A stretch of DNA of 64,000 bases from CAWVSB01 sp036960375 (GCA_036960375.1 JBALVY010000004.1:248001-312000), one strand, 5' to 3'. Shown: positions 42,781 through 52,864, counted from the first letter of the stretch. Numbers and translations are program-made. The notes: generated by a model from the sequence alone, not told the origin.

Positions 42781-44229
42781 ATGGAAAGAATTGATGTACT
42801 AATCGTGGGTGGGGGGATTTCTGGTGTCGGAGCGGCCTGTTATATACACGCCAATTGCCCCGACAAGACTTACGCGGTGCTGGAAGCGCGTGACGCCATT
42901 GGCGGAACCTGGGATCTGTTTCGTTACCCCGGTATTCGCTCTGACTCCGATATGTATACCATGGGTTATGCTTTTAGGCCTTGGCTCGGCGATAAGGCCT
43001 TGGCTGATGGCGAATCTATTCGTAATTATATCTCAGATACGGCCAACGAGAATAAGGTGAATGAGCATATTCGCACGGGTCATCGAGCGACGTCGGCAAA
43101 CTGGCATACTGAGACGGCCTGTTGGCAGGTAGAGGTGATGAAAACCGCAACCGGCGAAGTCGAGACCTTGGAGTGTGGTTTTCTGTATATCTGTACGGGC
43201 TATTACGATTACGACAAGCCACATGCGCCGGAGTTTGCCAGCAGCGAAACCTTCAAGGGTAAAATTGTGCATCCTCAACTCTGGCCAGAGACACTCGATT
43301 ACGAGGACAAACGCGTGGTAGTCATTGGCAGCGGTGCAACCGCCGTGACGCTGGTACCGGCGATGACCGACAAAGCCGCGCATGTCACCATGTTGCAGCG
43401 CACACCCACCTATGTTTTATCGGTCAGTGAAGTAGATTCTCTCAGCACATTTTTGCGACAGTATTTACCCAATAAAATAAGCTATAGCATTACCCGTTGG
43501 AAGAATATTTTGATGGGCATGCTGGTCTATCAGCTGTGTACACGCCGCCCGGAATGGGCCAAAGCCTATGTGCGCAAGGGTGTGACTGCGATGTTGGCAC
43601 CGGACTATGATATCGACAAACACTTTACCCCCTCTTATGAACCCTGGGACCAGCGTTTGTGTATGGTGCCCAATGGTGATCTTTTTCATGTGATTAATGA
43701 AGGCAAGGCCACTGTGGTGACTGATCATATTGAATGTTTTACCGACAACGGGATTCAGCTGAAATCTGGCGAGACGCTGGAGGCGGATATCATTATCACG
43801 GCGACCGGCCTGAAGATGAAATTATTTGATGAAATACCGATGAGTGTTGACGGCGAACCGGTCGTTGTCCCTGAAAAGACCGTGTATCAAGGCATGATGT
43901 TGAGCGATGTGCCCAATATGGCCTTTACCTTGGGGTATACCAATGCCTCATGGACTTTAAAGGCGGACCTGGCGGCTGACTTTATTACCCGTGTTCTCAA
44001 TTACATGGACAAACATAACTACCGCCAATGCTGCCCGCTTGACAATAGCGGAGAGGTACATGATGAGCCCATTATGACACTCAAGTCTGGTTATATAGAG
44101 AGGGCGCTGGGCAGCTTGCCGCGTGAGGGGAAAAAGGCACCGTGGAAAATGTATCAGAACTATGTTCTGGACAAACTTACTTTCAAATTGGCCTCTTTGG
44201 ACGATGGCAATATGGAATTTAAGCCTTAG
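42781..44229 (+). CDS. Baeyer-Villiger-type flavin monooxygenase (first)
   Basis: A 482-residue class B flavoprotein monooxygenase from the ATG at 42781. The FAD loop is VGGGISG (Gly10, Gly12, Gly15), with AIGGTWDLFRYPG at 39-51. The BVMO fingerprint FxGxxxHxxxW is met by Phe158, Gly160, His164 and Trp168. The NADPH site is VVVIGSGATAV. Such enzymes insert oxygen next to ketones, often of steroids, terpenes or cyclic ketones. The cupin gene diverges from it. The reaction is known for the family; the substrate is unknown. Confidence 0.9.
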   Translation: MERIDVLIVGGGISGVGAACYIHANCPDKTYAVLEARDAIGGTWDLFRYPGIRSDSDMYTMGYAFRPWLGDKALADGESIRNYISDTANENKVNEHIRTGHRATSANWHTETACWQVEVMKTATGEVETLECGFLYICTGYYDYDKPHAPEFASSETFKGKIVHPQLWPETLDYEDKRVVVIGSGATAVTLVPAMTDKAAHVTMLQRTPTYVLSVSEVDSLSTFLRQYLPNKISYSITRWKNILMGMLVYQLCTRRPEWAKAYVRKGVTAMLAPDYDIDKHFTPSYEPWDQRLCMVPNGDLFHVINEGKATVVTDHIECFTDNGIQLKSGETLEADIIITATGLKMKLFDEIPMSVDGEPVVVPEKTVYQGMMLSDVPNMAFTLGYTNASWTLKADLAADFITRVLNYMDKHNYRQCCPLDNSGEVHDEPIMTLKSGYIERALGSLPREGKKAPWKMYQNYVLDKLTFKLASLDDGNMEFKP

Positions 44230-44254
44230 CCCCGCGTTTGTATGATTGAGCGCG

Positions 44255-44869
44255 TTATTGACTGGCCGCTTCATGCAACCACTTCTCAGTAGAACTGATC
44301 TTCAGACCTTCGAGTTTTTGTAACAGCTTGAGGTTGATATTGTTAAGAGCGTATTGGCTGCGCAGGCGCTGCATCATCTTTAACCATAAACCTGCGGTCA
44401 TTTCGGCATCGGCCAGGGCGCGGTGAAATTGTCCGGTCTGTTTTACCTCGGTATATCGCACCAATGTGCCCAGCTTATGGTTAGGGGCGTTGGGGTAGAG
44501 TCTTCTGGCTATGCGCATAGAGCATAGAAATGGCTGTTCGCGCTCAAAACCCAGGCCTTCATATTCTGCGTCCAAAAAACCGCGGTCAAAACTGGCGTTA
44601 TGAGCTACTACTACGGAGTCCTCCAGAAACGCCTGTAACTGAGGGATAACCTCTCGGCAGTTTGGCGCATCCGACAGCATCTCGTTGCTGATGCCGGTAT
44701 AGTCTTCGATAAACGAACTGACTCTATAACCCGGGTTCATCAGGCTTTGATATTGCTCCACTATTTTGCCGTCTACAACAGCAACTGCACCCACTTCAAT
44801 GACTCGGTCTCCTCCGCGTGCGGACAAACCAGTAGTTTCGAAATCGAGAACGATGGTGCGTTGCTTCAT
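44255..44869 (-). CDS. DEDDh 3'-5' exonuclease (DnaQ-like)
   Basis: A 204-residue exonuclease. Exo I is VLDFETTGL (Asp9, Glu11), Exo II is VAHNASFDRGFLDAEY (Asn and Asp) and Exo III is FHRALADAEMTAGLW (His and Asp), giving the DEDDh class. The protein is a single domain and probably a stand-alone proofreading-like or RNA exonuclease. It converges on the monooxygenase gene, 25 bp apart, and diverges from the MAPEG gene. Confidence 0.92.
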   Translation of the reverse strand: MKQRTIVLDFETTGLSARGGDRVIEVGAVAVVDGKIVEQYQSLMNPGYRVSSFIEDYTGISNEMLSDAPNCREVIPQLQAFLEDSVVVAHNASFDRGFLDAEYEGLGFEREQPFLCSMRIARRLYPNAPNHKLGTLVRYTEVKQTGQFHRALADAEMTAGLWLKMMQRLRSQYALNNINLKLLQKLEGLKISSTEKWLHEAASQ

Positions 44870-44968
44870 AATTTTAATTTCCGGATCAGGTTTCCCTATT
44901 GTGTGGTTTAATGATGTCGGCTTTCAATAGCTACATACAAAAACAATAGAAATAGACGGGAGTAAGTA

Positions 44969-45355
44969 ATGGAATTAGTAGCATTGGTAACAATATTTAT
45001 GTGTCTGCAGCTGACCTATTTCATGATGAACGTAGGTGGGGCACGTGGAAAATCCGGCGTTAGCGCCCCGGCAACAACGGGTGATGAGATATTTGAACGC
45101 CATTATCGTGTGCATATGAATACCATCGAGCAGTTGGTTATTACGCTGCCCTTACTGTGGGTTGCTGGTTCATACTTTGATGCGCAGATTGCAGCAGGCT
45201 TGGGTCTGGTGTTTATTGTGGGCCGGTTTATGTATGCGGCGGGTTACGTTAAAGAGCCGGTAAAACGCGGCGCAGGTATGGGAATCGGGTCTTTAGCTAC
45301 CCTGGGTTTGCTCGGCTGCTCTTTGTGGGGTGTTATCAGCGGAATGCTGGCCTAA
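44969..45355 (+). CDS. MAPEG-family membrane protein
   Basis: A 128-residue integral membrane protein with four helices. It has RVHMNTIEQLVITLPLLW with the family Asn and Glu, GRFMYAAGYVKEPVKRG and a short C-terminal helix. MAPEG proteins conjugate glutathione to lipid substrates or reduce peroxides. It has its own terminator at 45371. Role unknown in this organism. Confidence 0.9.
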   Translation: MELVALVTIFMCLQLTYFMMNVGGARGKSGVSAPATTGDEIFERHYRVHMNTIEQLVITLPLLWVAGSYFDAQIAAGLGLVFIVGRFMYAAGYVKEPVKRGAGMGIGSLATLGLLGCSLWGVISGMLA

Positions 45356-45370
45356 CCTTTGCCGATGCAA

Positions 45371-45408
45371 TGAACGTGACCGACAAAACGGTCACGTTCA
45401 TTAGTTTT
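45371..45408 (+). terminator. Terminator between MAPEG and acyl-CoA synthetase genes
   Basis: Perfect 12-bp arms (TGAACGTGACCG / CGGTCACGTTCA, 45371-45382 and 45389-45400) with a 6-base loop, then TTAGTTTT. Confidence 0.8.
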
Positions 45409-45417
45409 CTCGAAATT

Positions 45418-47067
45418 TTAAACTCTCAGGATTAACAATTCGCGCTGTTGGGCAGATTTGGTTGCCAGCTCAGATGCCTGCTCACCAAAAAGTGCCTCTA
45501 CCTTATCGCGTTTAATTTTCAGTGTCGGCGTTAATACGCCGTTGTCTATTCCCCAAGCTTCGCAGCAGACGATAACAGCGCCGATTCGGGCATGTTTATC
45601 AACGTTTGCATTGACCGCTTCCGCAGTTTTACGCAAGTTGTCATCGACTTCTGTTTGTTCTACTGCCTGGGCTATTTCGGATAATACGCAGACCATGACG
45701 GGTTTGGAGTATCCGCGCCCTAACAAACAGAGTTGTTCTGTATGTGGGCTGCTGGAAAAATGATCTTCCATCGGTACCGGCGCGACATATTTACCCTGAA
45801 TGGTTTTGAAGTAGTCTTTTACGCGGCCGGTCAGTGTGATATAGCCCTCGTCGTCTATTTTGGCTTTGTCGCCCGTGTGAACCCAACCATCAACAAACGT
45901 TTCGGCAGTTTTTTCCGGGTTTTTGTAATAGCCTGGCGATAAGCCAGTAGCTTTAACCTGCAGTTCATCTTCGTCTGACAGGCGTACTTCGACCTCTAAC
46001 ATATTACGGCCAATAGAGCCGAGTTTTCGCTCGCCTTTACGGTTGGCGATAAGTCCCATGGCTTCGGTTTGGCCGAAACCTTCCATGACTTCCATGCCGA
46101 GCGTGTCATACCATTCAAGCAGCGCGCGCGAAATAGGCGCGGCGGCAGAAAGTAGATAGTCTGTTTCCAACAGGCCCAGCATAGCCTTTACGGCTTGGCC
46201 TGTGCCTTTGGCGTCTGCGGCTAACATAGCATCGAGTTTTTCTTGCGAACCGATACCTGTCAGCACTGCCTGTTGGAATTGCTCCCACACTCTGGGTGCA
46301 CCAAAAAAGAAATTGGGTTTGGTGGTGGTCAAATCCCTGTTGAGGGTGGCCAGTGATTCGTTGAAGTCTATTTGACCGTTCATGAGTATCGATTGCACCT
46401 CGACTAGCTGGCGCTCTGCAATATGAGACAGCGGAAGATAGGAAAGAAATTGTGGGTCTTTTCGCAGTTGAAAGGCCAGATCAAAACGCGAAGTAGGAAT
46501 CAGCATCGAGTCGTGTGTTTGCATTGAGCCCTTGGGTAAGCCGGTTGTTCCGGAGGTAAAGACCAGTGATATCAAATCGTCATGTTGACACTGATAGGCC
46601 GGTGTCTTTCCTTTGCCTGCGGCGATGATGTCATCCCATTTGGCATAAGCATCGTCTAGCTCAACCCCGGGTAGAGTGATAATTTTGACATGGCTTGGAA
46701 CGATCGAACGAATATTTTCCCAGTTTTCGGATTCACCTAAAAACAGCACACTGACTTCGGCAAATTCGAGTATGTATTGTGTGGTATCGGCTGGCAGGGT
46801 GGTAAACAGAGGAATGATGACATTGCCTGCACTAATGGCGGCCAAATCCGCAAGGACCCAATGAGCCCGATTACGCGATAAAATAGCGCACTTGGTCTGA
46901 GCTTTAAACTCATTCTCCATCCAGCTGGCGGCGGCGTTGACCTCATCTCTGGCCTGACTCCAACTCCACTCGGTATAGTTATCGCCTTGACGGTCACGTA
47001 GCCAGATTTTATCAGGTGTCTCTTGAGCTCTAGAGGCAAGGCAGCCGGGAATTGTCGAATCAGTCAT
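45418..47067 (-). CDS. AMP-dependent acyl-CoA synthetase (long-chain type)
   Basis: A 549-residue ANL-superfamily enzyme. The phosphate loop is TSGTTGLPKG (residues 171-180), followed by LPLSHIAERQ, a GFGQTEAMG segment, DGWVHTGDKAKIDDEGY and GRVKDYFKTIQGKYVAP. The C-terminal lysine region is LKIKRDKVE. It activates a carboxylic acid, probably a long-chain fatty acid or other lipophilic acid, to its CoA thioester. The length is that of short FadD-like enzymes. It follows the propeller-like protein gene by 100 bp on the same strand. Confidence 0.9.
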   Translation of the reverse strand: MTDSTIPGCLASRAQETPDKIWLRDRQGDNYTEWSWSQARDEVNAAASWMENEFKAQTKCAILSRNRAHWVLADLAAISAGNVIIPLFTTLPADTTQYILEFAEVSVLFLGESENWENIRSIVPSHVKIITLPGVELDDAYAKWDDIIAAGKGKTPAYQCQHDDLISLVFTSGTTGLPKGSMQTHDSMLIPTSRFDLAFQLRKDPQFLSYLPLSHIAERQLVEVQSILMNGQIDFNESLATLNRDLTTTKPNFFFGAPRVWEQFQQAVLTGIGSQEKLDAMLAADAKGTGQAVKAMLGLLETDYLLSAAAPISRALLEWYDTLGMEVMEGFGQTEAMGLIANRKGERKLGSIGRNMLEVEVRLSDEDELQVKATGLSPGYYKNPEKTAETFVDGWVHTGDKAKIDDEGYITLTGRVKDYFKTIQGKYVAPVPMEDHFSSSPHTEQLCLLGRGYSKPVMVCVLSEIAQAVEQTEVDDNLRKTAEAVNANVDKHARIGAVIVCCEAWGIDNGVLTPTLKIKRDKVEALFGEQASELATKSAQQRELLILRV

Positions 47068-47167
47068 AGTATTGTCTTATCTTGGGTTATTAGACCCATA
47101 TAGTAAGACATTACACGGCCGCTTCCCAGCCCTTACATAATCAGTATTGCTGCGCTTTATAGCCGAT

Positions 47168-48793
47168 TTAGCGCAGATCGCCGGTATCGAATCGCTTAAT
47201 AGAGAAGAATCCGCCGAGTAGTAAATCGCCATCAGGCAGGAATACGGTAATGCCGCCCCAGGTGTTCCATAAAACGCTGTTATTGGGAAACTCCCAAGTG
47301 GCTTTGATTTCTCCTGTTTCCCAGTCGGCGGCGAAGTATTCGTAGGTTTGATCTTTCTTATTGGCGATATACACCAAACCGTTCGCGTCTGAAACGGCGG
47401 GCGGCATCCAGTCTGTGTTGTCTACGTCATTGAGCGACCAGGTAGCGACAAAACGATTTTCATCTGGTAACCAGTCATATTTTTGTATGCCAGTGGGGGC
47501 CGGGCGGGTTACCCCAGAGGCGAAGGCACTGGCGATTAAATCCCGTGGAATGGGGGAGGGCTCCGGATAGGTGCTGTTAACCACCAGGACGCCGTTGCCG
47601 TATACCACCGGTGAGGCTTCGATTGTGGTTTTGCTGATAGTCAAAGGGATTTGGTCGGCAATTCGAGCAGATTTAGTACCCGGCTTTTGAGTGAAATCGG
47701 CCGGTATTTCGTCGCGCCAGAATGCTACAACATTGGCGCCCTCGGCGCTGCCGTCTGAAATAACAACGAGCTTGTCTTCGTCATCACCAAAACCCAGCAG
47801 GGAAGGTGTTGTGCCTGAGCCGTGGGATGCTGCGCCAAGTTCCCAGGCTTCACCTTCGGGCATTACGTCATACTCGGTGGCCCATGCGCCATCGCTTTTC
47901 TGTTGCGAGAGTTCAGAGCCAGTCCATACCAGCTTATGCATTTTCTGTGAGGTGACGACATAAATACCGTTTTTGTCGTCTACTGCGATGGAGTTCTCGA
48001 CCCACTCGCCGGGAAACATGACATAGTCCTGCACCTGCAGGTTACGGTCTACCACGATGACAGAGCCAGTGGCGGCGGCAACAATATAACCATCGTAGGT
48101 CATGGTGACACCTAAGATGATGTCAATTTTTTCTGCGTCTTCTGGCGGTAGTTGCGCCACAATATTGGCATGTTTAACCGGTAACAGCGGCTGATCTATC
48201 TGGTTGTCGTCAAAGGATTTGACCAGAGAGTGTTTATCGAAATTGGTGTAGTGGTAGCCGTCTTTATCGATAACTGCATAAGCGCCTGAGGGCATGGTGC
48301 GCAGGTTGACGTTGAGCTTCCAGTACATTAGCCAGGAGTTGAGCAATATGCGCCAATCAGATTCATCATGGCGGGCCGCATCCATGTCGGCCATGACCTC
48401 GTTGATCAACTCGTCGGTGCCTTCAGCGTGGACATCTTCGCGGCCGGGGTAAGCAACATTGGATATCAGTTCAAAGCTTTCGCCTGTTGCGCGAACTTTG
48501 AGTATGCCCAGCGGCGTACTGGCAATAACGACCGTGTCGTCACCTATCACTTTATAGGTGGGTGCCGAACACCACAATACGGGTATAGACTGAGACTCAT
48601 CAAGCGTAAGCTTTTTGCCAATTCTGGGGCCATCGACCTCTGTTGCATCGGTTTGCCCCGGGTTGTGATGTGAAATGGCATAGGGGCTGTTGGCTAACCA
48701 GGGATTTTTAGGTGGTAATTCTATGGCCTGAGTTATGGCTGGAATATACAAACCTACTATAAGGAGCAGAAAGCTCGTGTTGCTTATTTTCAT
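47168..48793 (-). CDS. Secreted beta-propeller-like protein, unknown
   Basis: A 541-residue exported protein with a signal peptide of about 22 residues (ending TQA-IE). Repeats of about 45 residues recall PQQ/YVTN-type beta propellers: YVVTSQKMHKL, GYIVAAATGSVIVVDR, VVISDGSAEGANVVAFWRD, ASPVVYGNGVLVVN, GLVYIANKKDQTYEYFAADWETG and WGGITVFLPDGDLLLG. Two cysteines are not seen as a conserved pair. No catalytic motif is seen. It lies between the RDD and acyl-CoA synthetase genes. The function is unknown. Confidence 0.72.
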   Translation of the reverse strand: MKISNTSFLLLIVGLYIPAITQAIELPPKNPWLANSPYAISHHNPGQTDATEVDGPRIGKKLTLDESQSIPVLWCSAPTYKVIGDDTVVIASTPLGILKVRATGESFELISNVAYPGREDVHAEGTDELINEVMADMDAARHDESDWRILLNSWLMYWKLNVNLRTMPSGAYAVIDKDGYHYTNFDKHSLVKSFDDNQIDQPLLPVKHANIVAQLPPEDAEKIDIILGVTMTYDGYIVAAATGSVIVVDRNLQVQDYVMFPGEWVENSIAVDDKNGIYVVTSQKMHKLVWTGSELSQQKSDGAWATEYDVMPEGEAWELGAASHGSGTTPSLLGFGDDEDKLVVISDGSAEGANVVAFWRDEIPADFTQKPGTKSARIADQIPLTISKTTIEASPVVYGNGVLVVNSTYPEPSPIPRDLIASAFASGVTRPAPTGIQKYDWLPDENRFVATWSLNDVDNTDWMPPAVSDANGLVYIANKKDQTYEYFAADWETGEIKATWEFPNNSVLWNTWGGITVFLPDGDLLLGGFFSIKRFDTGDLR

Positions 48794-48873
48794 GTTGGAA
48801 TCTCTGTAAGCTAATGACCATTAGTCAGCCGACATAATAACTGTTGATTATGTTGTTTTCAGTGAAATTTCTG

Positions 48874-49368
48874 TTAGCCGCGTTCTATCCCCGCAGGAGA
48901 ATCAGGTTTAGGCTCCTCGTGGCCGTGGCCGTTGTTGCTAGTGCTGATATTCTGCTGAATGACGACTGTGCCGGCCAGTTTGTCATGCCAACCCTGTTTG
49001 CGTTTATCGAAGACGATCCAGATAAAACCCAAAAAAAACGGCAGCGTCGAAACGATATAAGCGAAATAGCGACCGACAGACTGACCTACCGAGGGTATAT
49101 CACCCGTTTTGGCATCTACGACTTTCAAGCGTAATAACATCTTGCCCGGGGTGGCGCCAAAGCGGTGCCACAAATAGATGGTCAGAATAGCGGGTAGTAT
49201 ATTTTGCAGAAATTGCGGCCAAAACTCCATGTCCAACGGATCTTGATAGAGAAAGTCAGTGCCATAGAGCAATGTCAGTAATACGATCAGTACCATGATA
49301 AGTAAAATCGAGTCGACCAGTGATGCGCCAAAGCGAAGCCAGAAACCGGCGTAGTGTTTGTCTTCCAT
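48874..49368 (-). CDS. RDD-family membrane protein
   Basis: A 164-residue inner-membrane protein with three hydrophobic segments. The RDD hallmark is present: FGASLVDSILL at the first helix with Arg/Asp-like charged residues, GATPGKMLLRLKVVDAKTG in the middle, and DKRKQGWHDKLAGTVVI near the end. RDD proteins are thought to take part in transport. It diverges from the RetSat-like flavoprotein gene and precedes the propeller-like gene by 80 bp. Confidence 0.88.
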   Translation of the reverse strand: MEDKHYAGFWLRFGASLVDSILLIMVLIVLLTLLYGTDFLYQDPLDMEFWPQFLQNILPAILTIYLWHRFGATPGKMLLRLKVVDAKTGDIPSVGQSVGRYFAYIVSTLPFFLGFIWIVFDKRKQGWHDKLAGTVVIQQNISTSNNGHGHEEPKPDSPAGIERG

Positions 49369-49492
49369 TATTTAACTCCTGACGTAAATTGACGGCGTTT
49401 TCCGGTCTCTGTATAGGCTTGTATGCCCGTGAGGGCTAGGGTAGCCTTGCTCCCGATACTATGCCAGCTTTTGCATAAGAACAGGACTTCTC

Positions 49493-51109
49493 ATGAGTAA
49501 AACACCGAGTACCATTCGTATTGGCCGACGCTACCGCCCCAACCGGCTAGAGGGGCCGTATGACATGGTAGTTATTGGCTCTGGTATTGGTGGCTTAACG
49601 GCCGCCGCCTGTTTGGCCAAGATGGGGAAAAAAGTCTGTGTATTGGAGCAGCACTATACCGCGGGTGGTTTTACCCATAGCTATGAGCGTAATGGTTATG
49701 AGTGGGATGTGGGCGTGCATTACATTGGTGATGTGGGTAGCTCACGTGCAATGGGGCGGCGTTTATTTGATTACGTGACTGACGGGGCCCTTGAGTGGGA
49801 GCCTATGGATGACCATTTCGATCGGATTTTTCTTGGCTCTGAGCAATTTGATCTAGTCGCTGGAAAAGTGGCTTATCGTGAAGCGCTGGTGGCTGCCTTT
49901 CCTGAAGAAGAGCAGGCCATCGATACGTATCTGCGTTATATGCGAGGGGTAAAAGACGGCGTGCGCTTGTATACCCTGAGTAAAATAATACCCGCATGGG
50001 CAAGTAAAGCGGTCGGTAAAATACAGCAACGTAAGTCTCCGCCATTTTTTAATCAAACCACCCGCGAAGTGTTGGAAAGTATTACTGATAATCAAAAATT
50101 GATTGCCGTGCTGACTGGCCAGTGGGGGGACTGCGGCCTGCCGCCGGCGAAGTCGAGTTTTATTATTCACAGCATGATAGCCCAGCATTATATTAATGGT
50201 GGATTTTACCCGGTTGGCGGCGCATCGCGTATGGCTGAAACCATTTTGCCGGTTATTCAGCAGGCTGGCGGAGACGTATTTACCTATGCGTCGGTAGAAA
50301 AGATTCTGCTGCATGATAAGGGCGCTTATGGTGTGCGTATGGCCGATGGCCATGAGATTGAGGCTCCCATCGTTATTAGTAATGCTGGAGTCTTCAATAC
50401 CTTTAATGATTTACTCGATGATGAGGTTCCACAGCGCGAAGTTTATCTGGCTCATTTACGGCAGGTAGAGCCGTCAATGGCCAGTATCTGTTTGTATATT
50501 GGAATCAAGGATACTGCCGAAAATTTACAACTACCCAAAACCAATTTCTGGATTTACGGCAGCGAAAATTATGAGGCGGATATTGCCACATTTGATGCCG
50601 ATCCGGATTCCGGTTTCCCGATGGTATATATCTCATTTCCGTCAGCCAAAGATCCCAGTTTTGAAAGCCGTTACCCCGGCCGGGCTACTATCGAGATTGT
50701 GGCGCCTGGTCCGCATGACTGGTTTGCCCAATGGGCTGATAAACCCTGGGGTAAGCGCGGCGACGACTACGAAGCCTTAAAAGAGCGTTTGTCACAGCGT
50801 CTGCTAAAAAGCCTGTATGAGAAATTGCCACAGCTAGAAGGAAAAATTGATTATTACGAGCTGTCGACGTCACTTTCAACCGACTTTTTTTGCCGCTATA
50901 AAAAGGGCGAAATCTATGGCCTTGACCATACACCGCAGCGTTTTGAGCAAGACTGGCTAAAACCCAAAACCGATATTGCGGGCCTCTATTTAACAGGGCA
51001 GGACATTATGACCTGCGGGGTAATGGGAGCCATGGTCGGGGGCCTGTTGACCGCCATACAGCTTGGCGGTCTAAAAGGACTGAAGCTGGGCAAGCAGATG
51101 TTCCTGTAG
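49493..51109 (+). CDS. Retinol saturase/phytoene-desaturase-like FAD oxidoreductase
   Basis: A 538-residue flavoprotein. The FAD loop is VVIGSGIGGLTAAACLAK (Gly29, Gly31, Gly34), followed by VCVLEQHYTAGGFTHSYERN and YEWDVGVHYIGD. A closing segment, GLYLTGQDIMTCGVMGAMVGG, completes the site. This matches all-trans-retinol 13,14-reductase-like enzymes within the carotenoid desaturase superfamily, longer than simple amine oxidases. It could reduce or isomerise a polyene chain. It converges with the DUF4124 gene, 6 bp apart. Confidence 0.87.
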   Translation: MSKTPSTIRIGRRYRPNRLEGPYDMVVIGSGIGGLTAAACLAKMGKKVCVLEQHYTAGGFTHSYERNGYEWDVGVHYIGDVGSSRAMGRRLFDYVTDGALEWEPMDDHFDRIFLGSEQFDLVAGKVAYREALVAAFPEEEQAIDTYLRYMRGVKDGVRLYTLSKIIPAWASKAVGKIQQRKSPPFFNQTTREVLESITDNQKLIAVLTGQWGDCGLPPAKSSFIIHSMIAQHYINGGFYPVGGASRMAETILPVIQQAGGDVFTYASVEKILLHDKGAYGVRMADGHEIEAPIVISNAGVFNTFNDLLDDEVPQREVYLAHLRQVEPSMASICLYIGIKDTAENLQLPKTNFWIYGSENYEADIATFDADPDSGFPMVYISFPSAKDPSFESRYPGRATIEIVAPGPHDWFAQWADKPWGKRGDDYEALKERLSQRLLKSLYEKLPQLEGKIDYYELSTSLSTDFFCRYKKGEIYGLDHTPQRFEQDWLKPKTDIAGLYLTGQDIMTCGVMGAMVGGLLTAIQLGGLKGLKLGKQMFL

Positions 51110-51115
51110 GCAAAA

Positions 51116-51589
51116 TTAGCGGAAGAAGACCACTTCATCCGGGTAAGTTTCATATTCGCAATTGCCGGAATTGGGCCTGTGTTCAATTACGTTGCCAAAG
51201 AAATACCGAAAATCGTCAGGTGGGTAGTCTTTGCATACCCAAACATTCACTTCTTCGATTGGCAGGCAGGCAATCCCGTAACGCGTTTCATAACGTAGTC
51301 GCACACGAGGTTGGCAGCTCAAGCGCGCCCATTTCTCTGCTGTCATTGGGTCTATTTCAGCGGATTTCTGCTGCGCTTTTTCAACTTCTTCGGCCGGTGG
51401 TGGCGGCAAATCGTCTGGTACGATGGCACTGTTAGGCGGCAATACATCGATCTCTTCGGGCGCACCCAAATCAGCGTTAAGGCTGTCGCCGAAGTGGACT
51501 TTTCCGTCAGCGTCTACCCATTTGTATACCTGCGCATGAACAGATGCGCAGACCAGCAGCGTAACAATAAATAATAGAGTTTTTTTCAT
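51116..51589 (-). CDS. Secreted DUF4124 protein
   Basis: A 157-residue protein with a signal peptide of about 19 residues (ending VHA-QV), followed by YKWVDADGKVHFGDSL, the DUF4124 unit. The rest contains a Pro-rich linker (LPPNSAIVPDDLPPPPAEE) and four cysteines in the C-terminal half, suggesting disulfides. It is 4 bp upstream of the YdjM-like gene's stop and co-directional with it, so a shared transcript is likely. Function unknown. Confidence 0.83.
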   Translation of the reverse strand: MKKTLLFIVTLLVCASVHAQVYKWVDADGKVHFGDSLNADLGAPEEIDVLPPNSAIVPDDLPPPPAEEVEKAQQKSAEIDPMTAEKWARLSCQPRVRLRYETRYGIACLPIEEVNVWVCKDYPPDDFRYFFGNVIEHRPNSGNCEYETYPDEVVFFR

Positions 51590-51593
51590 AGAC

Positions 51594-52595
51594 CTAGTCG
51601 AAAACCATTTGTTTTAGAGCAGATGCTGCATCGCCGGAAGCGTCGCGAGTGGTGGTGTAAAGCGCATGATCTTTTATTCCAGCCAGTGGTGATACCTCGA
51701 GGCTCCACAGGGCTTTTATTTCATTCGGTATCAAAGAGTAGCGTATATCAATGACCTTGTAATGATTGTCGGGATCTTTGGCAATATAGCCATTGGAAAA
51801 CCAGCGGAATCTCTCGATATCTTTGGCCTGCTGCGATTCAGGCAACAACCAGGGTAGGTCGCGGGCAAGAACCAGTTTTTCGACACTCTCACCGGGGTAG
51901 ATTTTACTCGTAGTTCCAACGCGTACCGCATCAACATAATAGCGGTCTTCAGTCTCGTAGACGGTTTTCCATACCAATAAATTAGCAAAGCTGGGTTTTG
52001 CCTCAAGCTGAATAGGCTGATGGCCTCTACTGGAGGCTATTTCCCAGCCGACGGCTGTAGCGCGATCGCGCTGTACCACACCTATAAGCGGGTAAATCAG
52101 TATCCATGCCAGCGCCAGGCGGGCAAAGAGAACCCGTTGCTTCCACCCTGCTGCGACTACCAAGCCTAGAATAGGTAGCGTATACAGAGGGTCGATAATA
52201 GGCAGATTGTTCCAGGCGATACGGGCATCACTGAAAGGCCACAATAACTGCGTGCCGTAGGTGGTACAGGAGTCGAGCAGCCCGTGGGTAGCGTAACCAA
52301 GAAAACAGTAGATATAAGCTTGTTTGAAATTGAGGCCCCAGCGTCTACCAAACAGCTGCCACAGCACAGCAGCGCAAATGAGTGCGCCAAAGGGGATAAA
52401 GAATAAAGAGTGCGTGAACTGTCGATGATATTCCAAAAAAAGTAGCGGGTCAGTGCTGCTGCGAATCAATACATCAAGATCAGGCGCCATACCCGCTAGC
52501 AAGCCCATGGTGCCGGCGACTGCCAGCTGTTTTTTATTGGCGACGGTAGCTTGCGGTAGCGCAGCCCCGAGTACACCTTGTGTCAGTGGGTCCAT
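51594..52595 (-). CDS. YdjM-like membrane-bound metal-dependent hydrolase
   Basis: A 333-residue protein from the ATG at 52595 (MDPLTQGVLGAALPQ); the upstream frame is not conserved. The YdjM/DUF457 pattern is clear: MDPLTQGVLG, GMAPDLDVLIR, HRQFTHSLFF and ATHGLLDSCTTYGTQLLWPF, with repeated His-Ser and Asp residues in membrane segments. About four or five hydrophobic segments are followed by a soluble C-terminal domain of about 150 residues. Relatives are SOS-linked in E. coli, but no LexA box was seen here. It precedes the DUF4124 gene by 4 bp. Confidence 0.87.
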   Translation of the reverse strand: MDPLTQGVLGAALPQATVANKKQLAVAGTMGLLAGMAPDLDVLIRSSTDPLLFLEYHRQFTHSLFFIPFGALICAAVLWQLFGRRWGLNFKQAYIYCFLGYATHGLLDSCTTYGTQLLWPFSDARIAWNNLPIIDPLYTLPILGLVVAAGWKQRVLFARLALAWILIYPLIGVVQRDRATAVGWEIASSRGHQPIQLEAKPSFANLLVWKTVYETEDRYYVDAVRVGTTSKIYPGESVEKLVLARDLPWLLPESQQAKDIERFRWFSNGYIAKDPDNHYKVIDIRYSLIPNEIKALWSLEVSPLAGIKDHALYTTTRDASGDAASALKQMVFD

Positions 52596-52793
52596 GGTCT
52601 CTACTTTAATTCTGAGTACCGCAAGATGGTAGACCATGTGATAGCCATCGTCACGGGGAATTTGGTCAGGTTGCGGAGGGGGCGGCAGTGTTTGATTCCT
52701 GAAAGACTAACATTTCTTAATGAGCGTGGTTAAGTGTCTAGTGTATGGTTAAGTCTGCTGCTACTCATAAGGAAAGCTGGGGCTTCTTGGTGG

Positions 52794-52811
52794 TCATCCG
52801 TCGACGGATGA
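52794..52811. promoter_or_regulatory. 18-bp perfect palindrome before a monooxygenase gene
   Basis: TCATCCGTCGACGGATGA is perfectly self-complementary and lies 53 bp before the start at 52865 in a 227-bp intergenic region. It looks like a repressor operator. No second copy was found in the window. Confidence 0.5.
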
Positions 52812-52864
52812 ATGACGCGCTGGCAAGAACACTAAAATAATTTCTAATAAGGTGCGATTGGGAT